From an uncultured Clostridia bacterium (GTDB taxonomy: Bacteria; Bacillota; Clostridia; Oscillospirales; Acutalibacteraceae): a stretch of DNA of 39,278 nt. The first letter of the stretch is position 1, and each line of letters opens with the position of its first letter. Where the stretch lies: NCBI GenBank assembly GCA_947305635.1, contig CAMZEG010000002.1, positions 1 to 39,278 on the forward strand, given 5' to 3'. Position numbers and translations under genes: made by a program. The notes under the pieces were generated by a model, which made no database searches, was not told the DNA's origin, and saw nothing but the letters and a program-made list of their open reading frames with translations. Of the stretch, positions 8,607 to 16,694 are shown piece after piece.

Positions 8607-8699
8607 AGTAATTCCTTCTTTCTTTCGTTTGTCCGGAACGGAAAAAGCCAAGCCCCATTATACACGGGGACGGCGGAATAGTCAAGATTCCGGCGTTCC

Positions 8700-9650
8700 T
8701 TACCGGATCAGGTCGTGCGCCTTGATATAATCGACCACCTCGTCGACGGTGGTGAACGCGAGCGCGACGGTCGTGTCCGCGGCGCCGTAGTAGATCGCGA
8801 TCCGGCCCGTTTCGCTGTCGGTCAGCGCGGCGCACGGGAAGACCACGTTCGGCACGTCGCCGACGGTCTCGTACAGCTCGTGCGGCGCCAGAAGGAAGCT
8901 GTCCGCGCGGTGCAGCACCTTCCAAGGCTCGTCCTTATCCAAAAGGGCGGCGCCCATGCTGTAGGTGAAGCCGTTGCAGCTGGTCAGCACGCCGTGGTAG
9001 AACAGCAGCCAGCCCTCATCCGTTTCAATCGGCGTCGGGCCCGCGCCGACCTTGGTCATCTCCCAGTTCTGGACGGGTTCCATCACGAACCGGTAGTTGC
9101 CCCAGTAGGTCAGATCACGGCTGCGCTGCAGGAAGATGTCGCCGTAGGGGGTGTGTCCCCGGTCGCACGGACGGATGAGCAGCACATATTCGCCGCCGAT
9201 CTTTTTCGGGAACAGTACGCCGTTGCGCGCGACGGGGTAGGTCGCGTCCTCCAGCTGGGTCCAGTCCTTGAAATCCGTTGTCACGGCGACGCCGATCGTC
9301 GTCCCGTGGTCGGTGAGGTTCACCCAGGTCAGATAGTACTTGCCGTCGATCTCGCACAGCCGCGGGTCGTAGCCGTAAAAGATCACCTTGTCGTCAAGGT
9401 CCCAGTGGATGGCGTCCTTGCTGTAGCCGGTGACGAGGGTGTGGTAGCGGGTTCTCGTATCCACGCGGAACACGCCCGCAAAGCCGTCGCCGTACGGGAC
9501 GACCGCGGAGTTGAAGATGCTGTTCGCAAAGAACAGGTTGTCCCTTGTGATGATCGGGTTTTCGGTGTAGCGCCAGACGGGGTACGGGTAGCCTGCGGGT
9601 TTCTCCTGCCAGGGCAGGTTCTTGATTGCCGGACCTAAGATTTTTGCCAT
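8700..9650 (-). CDS. Glycoside hydrolase/phosphorylase family 130
   Basis: NPIITRDNLFFANSIFNSAVVPYGDGFAGVFRVDT, YDPRLCEIDGKYYLTWVN, KVGAGPTPIETDEGWLLFYHGV: five-bladed propeller GH130 signatures. Confidence 0.88.
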   Translation of the reverse strand: MAKILGPAIKNLPWQEKPAGYPYPVWRYTENPIITRDNLFFANSIFNSAVVPYGDGFAGVFRVDTRTRYHTLVTGYSKDAIHWDLDDKVIFYGYDPRLCEIDGKYYLTWVNLTDHGTTIGVAVTTDFKDWTQLEDATYPVARNGVLFPKKIGGEYVLLIRPCDRGHTPYGDIFLQRSRDLTYWGNYRFVMEPVQNWEMTKVGAGPTPIETDEGWLLFYHGVLTSCNGFTYSMGAALLDKDEPWKVLHRADSFLLAPHELYETVGDVPNVVFPCAALTDSETGRIAIYYGAADTTVALAFTTVDEVVDYIKAHDLIR

Positions 9651-9662
9651 GGGATTCGCCTC

Positions 9663-11132
9663 CTATTGTGTAATTTGAATTTTGATCTCGTGTCTGCCCG
9701 CGCCGGTCTGCAGGGCGAGCAGGCTCGCGCCGTTCTCGTACTGTTCGGCGATTCTGCCGTTTACGCCGTCGGGCATGACGAACGGTTTGTGGACGTAGAT
9801 CAGGCTTTCGCCGTCGCCGTCCGCGTCGAAGCAGAGCGTGAACACGTCCGTTTTCCGGTCATAGCCGTAGCGGACGATCTCGCCCGCGACCGCGACGGGG
9901 TGCGTGCGGGAAAGCATCGTCATCAGCGGCGCGTCCATGTCGTCGCCGTGGTAGTCCCAGTACAGCTGGCCCCACTGCATCTCGTCGAAGAAATCCAGCA
10001 GCTCGAACGCGTGGGGGAACCACGACGTGTCGGTGTTGTCGCTGCAGCCGCCCCATTCGCCCACGATCGTCGGCACGCGCAGCCGCAGCTGCGTGTTGCG
10101 CATCTCGCCGAAAAAGGCTTTCACACGGGAGGCGTTCGCGTACTGATACAGCGGCGTGTCGACCGAAAAGTCATAGGCGTGCGGGCCGAAGCACTGGTTC
10201 TTTTCGCGGACGCCGTTCACAGTGATCGGCGGCGCGGACTGTCTGATGCCGGTGTTGCAGATGTAGCTTTGCTCCATCATGACGATCCCGTTGTCCGTCA
10301 CCGCGCGGATCGCGGCGGCCGTTTTGTTCAAAAACGGGCCGTACTTTTCCCGGTCGAACTTCGCTTCGAGCGGATCGATCTTCCGCACGGCGTCGCGGAT
10401 CACGTCGCCGCCGATACAGTCGAGGATCGTCCGGGTGTCTTTTTTCAGCGCGGCCTTCACCAGCCGTTTACGGTCCACCTTTTTGTTGAAGGCGACCGTC
10501 TTTGCGACGCCGGACAGGAGCCGCAAAAACATCCGGTTGCTGCACGAGCCCGGAAACGGCTCGTTCATCAGATCGTAGCCGAAGAGCGCGGGGCTGTTGC
10601 CGTAGCGCCGGGCGAGCATCTGCCAGAGGTCGCAGTAGCGGTCCTGCAGTCCCTTTCCCAGCACCGGGGTGTTGTTCCAGAAATGGTCGAACTCTTTTCG
10701 CACCCACCGGCCCAGAAAATAGCCGTCCGCCCAGACGAAGAGCGGCATCCGCGGCTTCGCGCCGTCGGTGATTGCCGCCCAGCCCGGCGCGCCGTCGCCG
10801 ACGCACTTGCCGTCGTTCTGGGAATACAAATCCTGATGCATGTCGAGCAGAATATAGACGCCGTACTTTTCCGCCAGCGCAAAGATCTCGTCGAGCGACC
10901 GCAGATAGCTTTCGTTGTACCGCTCCGGTTCCGGCTCCAGATTCTGCCAGGTGACCGCAAGGCGGATGAGATCGAAGCCGTTCGCCTTGTATTTTTTGAA
11001 AAACGTCTCGTCCAGCGGATAGCGGAACGCCGTGCAGTTGACCAGCTTGTCGTCGATATTCATCCCGTTGAAAATCCGTGTCCTGCCCTGCTCGTCCGTG
11101 AACCGCAGCTCGTTTGTCTGAATCCTCTGCAA
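9663..11132 (-). CDS. Glycoside hydrolase family 5, endoglycoceramidase-like
   Basis: LLDMHQDLYSQ, GDGAPGWA, FWNNTPV, GYDLMNEPFPGS (acid/base), PTIVGEWGG (nucleophile), C-terminal beta domain; no obvious signal peptide; TTGAAC-17-TATACT promoter upstream. Confidence 0.85.
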   Translation of the reverse strand: MQRIQTNELRFTDEQGRTRIFNGMNIDDKLVNCTAFRYPLDETFFKKYKANGFDLIRLAVTWQNLEPEPERYNESYLRSLDEIFALAEKYGVYILLDMHQDLYSQNDGKCVGDGAPGWAAITDGAKPRMPLFVWADGYFLGRWVRKEFDHFWNNTPVLGKGLQDRYCDLWQMLARRYGNSPALFGYDLMNEPFPGSCSNRMFLRLLSGVAKTVAFNKKVDRKRLVKAALKKDTRTILDCIGGDVIRDAVRKIDPLEAKFDREKYGPFLNKTAAAIRAVTDNGIVMMEQSYICNTGIRQSAPPITVNGVREKNQCFGPHAYDFSVDTPLYQYANASRVKAFFGEMRNTQLRLRVPTIVGEWGGCSDNTDTSWFPHAFELLDFFDEMQWGQLYWDYHGDDMDAPLMTMLSRTHPVAVAGEIVRYGYDRKTDVFTLCFDADGDGESLIYVHKPFVMPDGVNGRIAEQYENGASLLALQTGAGRHEIKIQITQ

Positions 11133-11279
11133 GGTCTCATCCTCCTTTTGCGGCTGAAATATATCATTAGTATATCATCAATCCCGGCATTGTTCAAGGG
11201 AAAACGAAAAGAAACCGCCGAAAGCCCGAAGACGGCGCGGCATGCCGGCGGAGGTTTTGCGCCGAACGCCCGCCCTGTC

Positions 11280-11363
11280 TTGCAATTGCGGCCCGATTGT
11301 GCTAAAATGGACAGGCTGAACAGCAGCCCGCAAAGCGATGCGTCGACAGTTTCCCGCGGGCTG
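11280..11363 (+). promoter_or_regulatory. Promoter and structured leader of the M29 aminopeptidase gene
   Basis: TTGCAA-17-TAAAAT (11280-11308); leader inverted repeat CAGCCCGC (11324-11331) / GCGGGCTG (11356-11363). Confidence 0.55.
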
Positions 11364-11389
11364 AGAATGAGAGACAAGGAGAAACCGAT

Positions 11390-12613
11390 ATGAAACAAAC
11401 CGTTTTACGCAAATATGCCCGCCTGATCGCGCGCACCGGCGTCAACATCCAAAAGGGGCAGGAGGTCATCGTCAACTGCGATCTGGATCAGCCGAAGTTC
11501 GTGGCGCTGCTGGTGGACGAGTGCTACAAGGCCGGCGCCAAAAAAGTACGCGTCGAGTTCGACTACCAGCCGCTCGAGAAGCTGCACGTCCGTCACCAGA
11601 GCGTGACGACGATGGCGCAGATCACTGCGTGGGAAAAATCGCGGCTGCAATACTACGTTGACACGCTGCCCTGCCGCATCTATCTGATGTCCGAGGATCC
11701 CGACGGACTCAGGGGCATCAATCAGACGAAAATCGCCAAAGCCAACCAGAAGCGCTTTCCCGTTATCAAGCCGTACCGCGACCAAATGGAGAACAAATAC
11801 CAATGGTGCATCGCGGCGGTTCCCGGCGCCGCATGGGCGAAGAAGCTCTTCCCCGAACTGCCGAAAGGCAGAGCCATCGAAAAGCTATGGGAAGCGATCC
11901 TCTTCACCTCCCGCGTCACCGACGATCCTGAGGCCGCGTGGGCGGCGCACGACCGCGATCTGCACGACCGCTGCGCCTATCTGAACGCGCTTGGCATCAC
12001 CGAGCTGCGCTACAAGGGCGACAACGGCACCGATCTCACCGTGGGCATGATCCCCGAAGCCGAATTCAAGGGCGGCGGCGACACCACGCTGCAGGGCGTG
12101 TACTTCAATCCCAACATCCCGACCGAGGAATGCTTTATCTCCCCCATGCGCGGCAAGGCGGAGGGCATCGTCTACGCCACCAAACCGCTCTCCTATCAGG
12201 GTGAGCTGATCGAGAACTTCTCCGTCCGTTTCGAGAACGGCAAAGCCGTCGAGGTCAAGGCCGAAAAGAACCAGGCGCTGCTGGAGCAGATGATCGCCAT
12301 GGACGAGGGCGCCGCCTATCTGGGCGAGTGCGCGCTGGTGCCGGTGAACTCCCCGATCTCCGAGTCCGGCCTGCTGTTCTATAACACGTTGTTCGACGAG
12401 AACGCCGCGTGCCATCTGGCGCTGGGCATGGGCTTTGCCGACACGATCAAAGGCTTCGAAAACAAGACCCTCGAAGAATGCCGCGCGCTCGGCGTCAACG
12501 ACTCGATGATCCATCAGGACTTCATGATCGGCTATGCGGGGCTGGAGATCGACGCCGTCACCCGCGACGGCAGGACCGTCCCCATCTTCCGCAACGGCAC
12601 CTGGGCGTTCTGA
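11390..12613 (+). CDS. M29-family aminopeptidase (AmpS/PepS-like)
   Basis: MKQTVLRKYARLIARTGVNIQKGQEVIVNC...FNPNIPTEECFISPMRGKAEGIVYATKPLSYQGELIENFSVRFENGK...LGECALVP...FYNTLFDENAACHLALGMGF. Confidence 0.93.
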   Translation: MKQTVLRKYARLIARTGVNIQKGQEVIVNCDLDQPKFVALLVDECYKAGAKKVRVEFDYQPLEKLHVRHQSVTTMAQITAWEKSRLQYYVDTLPCRIYLMSEDPDGLRGINQTKIAKANQKRFPVIKPYRDQMENKYQWCIAAVPGAAWAKKLFPELPKGRAIEKLWEAILFTSRVTDDPEAAWAAHDRDLHDRCAYLNALGITELRYKGDNGTDLTVGMIPEAEFKGGGDTTLQGVYFNPNIPTEECFISPMRGKAEGIVYATKPLSYQGELIENFSVRFENGKAVEVKAEKNQALLEQMIAMDEGAAYLGECALVPVNSPISESGLLFYNTLFDENAACHLALGMGFADTIKGFENKTLEECRALGVNDSMIHQDFMIGYAGLEIDAVTRDGRTVPIFRNGTWAF

Positions 12614-12646
12614 GGCGACAGGGCTGAACGATAAGAGACTGTGACA

Positions 12647-12692
12647 CAAAAATGCCGGGATTCCTTCTAAAAAAAGGACTTCCCGGCATTTT
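12647..12692. terminator. Bidirectional terminator between the aminopeptidase gene and tRNA-Arg
   Basis: AAAAATGCCGGGA...TCCCGGCATTTTTT. Confidence 0.85.
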
Positions 12693-12699
12693 TTATTTT

Positions 12700-12774
12700 T
12701 GGCACCCCCTGGGGGAATCGAACCCTCAACTGATCCTTAGGAGGGATCCGTTATATCCATTTAACTAAGGAGGC
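12700..12774 (-). tRNA. tRNA-Arg(CCT), CCA encoded
   Basis: GCCTCCT acceptor with AGGGGGT; anticodon arm GATCC-CTCCTAA-GGATC gives CCT; TTCGATT T-loop; one A-C mismatch in the T-stem; terminal GCCA. Confidence 0.9.
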
Positions 12775-12788
12775 ATATAAACAGAAAT

Positions 12789-12829
12789 CGGACGCATTTG
12801 ATTGTAGCACCAAATGCGTCCGTTGTCAA
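12789..12829 (-). promoter_or_regulatory. Promoter of tRNA-Arg(CCT) embedded in an inverted repeat
   Basis: Minus strand TTGACA (12824-12829), 17-bp spacer, TACAAT (12801-12806); CGGACGCATTTG (12789-12800) / CAAATGCGTCCG (12811-12822) is a perfect 12-bp inverted repeat around the -10. Confidence 0.8.
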
Positions 12830-12835
12830 CTGCTG

Positions 12836-13819
12836 TCAATAGGTGATCTTCCAGGTCTGGGTGCTGTAACCCTCAAAGCTCGCCGTGCCGGACAAGAAAC
12901 CCATCTTCGCGCTGCCGGTGCCGTCCATCGGGAGATACAGCTGCAGCTGCTTGACGCGGCACTGATCGTCCACCGTCACGACCACGGAGGAACCCGGGTA
13001 GTGCATATCGGCGCCGGTGATCGTCGCGCCGGGCACTTCCATGTCGGTCATCTTCAGATAGCCGATTGCCTGCGCGTTGTAGGTCGGAACCGGCTGGTCG
13101 ATCGAGGAGCGCTCCTCCGCGAGTTTGAGCGTGTAGGTCACGTCGCCGCCGTTTCGTTTGGCGGAGGCGGATTTGACGCCGGCTGCGGGCAGGGTGAACT
13201 GCGCGTCCGTGGGCGGGATCACCTGGTTCGGCGTCACTTCGCCCTCGTCCTTGATCTCCTTGCCGTCGTCGTCATGGCCGACGGCTTTGCCGTCCAAGAA
13301 AACGTAGGTCACGTTCTTGTCGCCGATCTTCTTGCTGATCACGCTGTTCAGGATGCTGACGGCGGACTTCGCCGAGCAGTCGACGATGCGGATGGAGATG
13401 GTCTCCTCGTTGCGCGCCGTCATGTTCTTGGTCGCTTTGAGCGTGTTGATCGCTTCGGTCGCGCGCTTGACGATCTGCTCTTTGGAAAGCGCGGAGACAT
13501 CCTCTGTCGTCGCCTGCGCCTTGGTCGTGTCTTCGTTGTTCTTCGCTTTGGCCGTCGTCGCGGCGGAAAGCTCGCTGTCCGGGTAAGTCGTGAGCTCGGC
13601 GATGGCGTTGCCGACGCCCGTGATCTCGGGCAGATCTTCGGTCGTCGGGACGGCGGTTGTCGTCGTTGCGTCTTCGCTCGTCGGCGCGGCGGTCGTCGTC
13701 TGCGCCGCCTGCTCTTTCCGGATATTCTGCTTTTCGCGGTAGGAGCCGAGCTCGAACCCCATCATAAACAGCCAGACCGCGAGAATGGCGGCAATGATCG
13801 CTTTGAATTCTTTTCGCAT
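12836..13819 (-). CDS. Membrane-anchored extracytoplasmic protein of unknown function with Thr-rich linker
   Basis: MRKEFKAIIAAILAVWLFMMGFELGSYR anchor; TTTAAPTSEDATTTTAVPTTED linker; TTGACA-17-TATGTT promoter at 13864-13892. Confidence 0.65.
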   Translation of the reverse strand: MRKEFKAIIAAILAVWLFMMGFELGSYREKQNIRKEQAAQTTTAAPTSEDATTTTAVPTTEDLPEITGVGNAIAELTTYPDSELSAATTAKAKNNEDTTKAQATTEDVSALSKEQIVKRATEAINTLKATKNMTARNEETISIRIVDCSAKSAVSILNSVISKKIGDKNVTYVFLDGKAVGHDDDGKEIKDEGEVTPNQVIPPTDAQFTLPAAGVKSASAKRNGGDVTYTLKLAEERSSIDQPVPTYNAQAIGYLKMTDMEVPGATITGADMHYPGSSVVVTVDDQCRVKQLQLYLPMDGTGSAKMGFLSGTASFEGYSTQTWKITY

Positions 13820-13931
13820 GGTCGGTCTCCTTTCCGTCGGATTCAGTTGCGGAATACTCCTATAACATACTGAAAAACGGCGGGTTTGTCAAGAGCAACC
13901 GAGGAAAAAGATTTCTCCTTTTTCTGCCGGA

Positions 13932-15029
13932 TCAGCCTTTTTTCGGCATCGCGCCGGCAAAGAGGCGATCCAGCAGCCGCGCGGCGGCGCGGTTCAGCGC
14001 GTCAAAGTCAACCGCCGCAGTGTAACAGCTTTCGAGCCGGTCGTGCGTCTCTTTCGCCTGCCGCAGCTGGGCGACGCTTTCCTCGATGAGCGACTGCGCG
14101 GTCTTTTGCTGGAACTGCAGTCTCTGCTTTTGCCGCCGCACCGCGTCCGGCTGCAGAAAGCGAGCCGCGTGCAGCGTCCGCGCCGCCGGCAAAGCAGCGG
14201 TCTGCGCCGTCTTGCGCAAAAAGGCGACGCCCGTTTCCGGCACCAACAGTCCCAGCGGGTCGCCGTGCGGGTCCATCGGGTCGAGGATCAGCACATGGTC
14301 GTAGCCGTGCACCGACGCGCGCGACGCGAGCCGCGAAAGCAGCATCCCCGCCGCCGGGGAAAACGGGTCGTCGAGCAGCGTGATCTCCGTCGCGGCGGCG
14401 CGGACCGTCTCCGGGAAGAAGACGACGCCCTTCGGCGTGACGCCCGTCAGAAAGCGGCGCGTCGCCCGGCCGGGCCGGCTCCCCTTTTTGTGCGGCAGCA
14501 GCCGCATGCTGCAGCGCAGGGCGTAGCCGTTGAGCTTTTCTTCGAGCACAAGCGGCTGCAGCAGCTGCAGTGACGCCTGCCGCAGCGCGCCCGCCGCCGC
14601 GAGATAGCGGGTGCTGCGCCGGTGGCAAAGCGCGGTCTCGAGCGTGTAGCGCCGGATCGCCTCCGCGTTTTCGTGCAGCATCGTCTGATCCCAGAACGCG
14701 CCGAGATCGATCAGATTTTCGCACGCGCCGGGGAATCGCGGCTCCACCACATGCGGCGTGGTCCCGTCGCAGACGAACAGCCCCAGCGCCGGCACGGACA
14801 CGGCGTCGAGACTGTCCGGGTCGCTGCTGCAGCAGACGCGCTCCGTGTCGAAGCCGAGAGAAACCGCCTTCGCCGCGATTGCTTTCATCAGGGTGGATTT
14901 TCCGCAGCCGGGGCCGCCTTTGATGATCTGTACGTTGTGGTCCCGATAAGGATCGACGGTTTCGCCGAAGAGAGAGACAAAGCCGTACGGCGTGTTCGCG
15001 CCGAGAAAGCTGCGCGTTTCAGTTGCCAT
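13932..15029 (-). CDS. P-loop ATPase, PRK06851-like
   Basis: VQIIKGGPGCGKSTLMKAIAAKA Walker A; two-domain layout, with a second nucleotide-binding-like region near VLILDPMDPHGDP. Confidence 0.75.
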   Translation of the reverse strand: MATETRSFLGANTPYGFVSLFGETVDPYRDHNVQIIKGGPGCGKSTLMKAIAAKAVSLGFDTERVCCSSDPDSLDAVSVPALGLFVCDGTTPHVVEPRFPGACENLIDLGAFWDQTMLHENAEAIRRYTLETALCHRRSTRYLAAAGALRQASLQLLQPLVLEEKLNGYALRCSMRLLPHKKGSRPGRATRRFLTGVTPKGVVFFPETVRAAATEITLLDDPFSPAAGMLLSRLASRASVHGYDHVLILDPMDPHGDPLGLLVPETGVAFLRKTAQTAALPAARTLHAARFLQPDAVRRQKQRLQFQQKTAQSLIEESVAQLRQAKETHDRLESCYTAAVDFDALNRAAARLLDRLFAGAMPKKG

Positions 15030-15089
15030 AGAATACCTCCAGTATTGTTGTCGGTGGTCTTGGGTCGTTGCTCTTTATCCTATTCGCTT

Positions 15090-15167
15090 TGACAACAGAT
15101 TGTCACAAATATTTTACAGAAAGTTCGCCCGGCGGGACTACCAATCTGCCGCCGGGTGTTGTATAAT
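15090..15167. promoter_or_regulatory. Divergent regulatory region between the ATPase gene and galT
   Basis: Inverted repeat TGACAA-CAGA-TTGTCA (15090-15105); inverted repeat CCCGGCGG (15128-15135) / CCGCCGGG (15149-15156); TATAAT at 15162-15167. Confidence 0.6.
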
Positions 15168-15191
15168 ATTCCCATACTGGAGGGATGTACC

Positions 15192-16679
15192 ATGATCGAC
15201 CTGCAAATCCGCCAACTGACGGCCTACGCGATCCAAAACAGCCTGATCGACCCGCGGGACGCCCGCTGGGCGGTCAACCGGCTGCTGGAGGTGCTTGAAC
15301 GCGACGCGATCGAAGACGGCCCGCTGCCTGACGCCGTGCCGCCGCTCGAAGAGATCCTCGCCCCGCTGCTGGACGACGCCGTCGCCCGCGGCCTGATCGG
15401 CGCGGATATCACGAGCCGCGATCTCTTCGACACGAAGCTGATGGGCGCGCTCACGCCGCCGCCGTCGGCAGTGACCGACCGCTTCTACGCGCTGTATGAG
15501 ACGTCACCGGAAGCCGCAACGGACTTCTTCTACCGCTTCAGCCGCGACACGGACTATATCCGCCGCTACCGCGTGAAGAAGGATCTCAAATGGAAAACGC
15601 AGACGCCCTACGGCGAGCTGGACATCACGGTCAATCTTTCCAAACCGGAAAAGAGTCCCGAGGAGATCGCCGCGGCAAAGAAAGCCAAGCAGGGCGGCTA
15701 CCCGAAATGTCTGCTCTGCCCCGAAAACGAGGGCTACGCCGGCCGGGTGAACCACCCCGCGCGGCAAAACCACCGCGTGATCCCGATCACCGTGGACGGC
15801 TGCGACTGGGGCTTCCAGTATTCGCCCTACGTCTACTATAACGAGCACTGCATCGTGTTCAACACGCAGCACATCCCGATGAAGATCGACCGCGGCGCGT
15901 TCAACAAGCTGCTGGACTTCATCGAGCTGTTCCCCCATTACTTCGTCGGCTCCAACGCCGACCTGCCAATCGTCGGCGGCTCGATTCTGACGCACGAGCA
16001 TTTCCAGGGCGGGCGCTACGAGTTCGCAATGGCGAAAGCGCCGGTGGAAACGCCGTTCTCCGTCCCGGGTTTTGAAACCGTCGACTGCGGGATCGTGCGC
16101 TGGCCGATGTCCGTCATCCGTCTGACGTCAGCCGACCGGACGAAGCTCGTCGACCTCGCCGACCGGATTCTCAGCAGATGGCGCGGCTACACCGACGAAG
16201 CGGCCTTCGTCTTCAGCGAGACCGACGGCGAACCGCACAACACGATTACCCCGATCGCCCGGATGCGGAACGGCCGGTACGAACTAGACCTTGTGCTGCG
16301 CAACAACATCACGACCGAAGAGCACCCGCTCGGCGTCTTCCATCCGCACGCGGAACTGCACCATATCAAGAAAGAGAACATCGGCCTGATCGAGGTCATG
16401 GGCCTCGCCGTGCTGCCCGCCCGGCTCAAGACGGAGCTTGCATCGCTCGCCGAAGCGATCCTCGCCGGCGCGGATCTCACAGCGGATCCCGTGCTCGCGA
16501 AGCACGCGGACTGGGTCGCGTCCTTCCGCGGCAAGTACGAGATCACGCCGGACAACGTAACCGAAATCTTGAAACAGGAAGTCGGCGCCGTGTTCGCCGA
16601 AGTGCTTGAGCACGCCGGCGTCTTCAAGCGCGACGACAGCGGCAAAGCCGCGTTCGCACGATTCATCGCAACCCTTTGA
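15192..16679 (+). CDS. galT: UDP-glucose--hexose-1-phosphate uridylyltransferase (GalT class II)
   Basis: Start at 15192 (MIDLQIRQLTAYAIQNSLID) with GGAGGG; NHPARQNHRVIPI, EHCIVFNTQHIPMKID, GGSILTHEHFQGGRYEFAMAKA. Confidence 0.95.
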   Translation: MIDLQIRQLTAYAIQNSLIDPRDARWAVNRLLEVLERDAIEDGPLPDAVPPLEEILAPLLDDAVARGLIGADITSRDLFDTKLMGALTPPPSAVTDRFYALYETSPEAATDFFYRFSRDTDYIRRYRVKKDLKWKTQTPYGELDITVNLSKPEKSPEEIAAAKKAKQGGYPKCLLCPENEGYAGRVNHPARQNHRVIPITVDGCDWGFQYSPYVYYNEHCIVFNTQHIPMKIDRGAFNKLLDFIELFPHYFVGSNADLPIVGGSILTHEHFQGGRYEFAMAKAPVETPFSVPGFETVDCGIVRWPMSVIRLTSADRTKLVDLADRILSRWRGYTDEAAFVFSETDGEPHNTITPIARMRNGRYELDLVLRNNITTEEHPLGVFHPHAELHHIKKENIGLIEVMGLAVLPARLKTELASLAEAILAGADLTADPVLAKHADWVASFRGKYEITPDNVTEILKQEVGAVFAEVLEHAGVFKRDDSGKAAFARFIATL

Positions 16680-16694
16680 GAAAGGAGCCTTTCC

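Noticed and set aside
7095-8681. 528-aa plus-strand ORF opposite the GPH transporter
   Set aside because: His/Asp/Gln/Arg-rich antisense translation; the minus strand gives a clear multi-helix transporter with promoter and RBS.
11356-11370. GGGCTGAGA in the aminopeptidase leader considered as a TPP riboswitch
   Set aside because: Only the CTGAGA motif is present; the ACCTGA(T)CTGG..AATACCAGCG..GGGAA half is missing.
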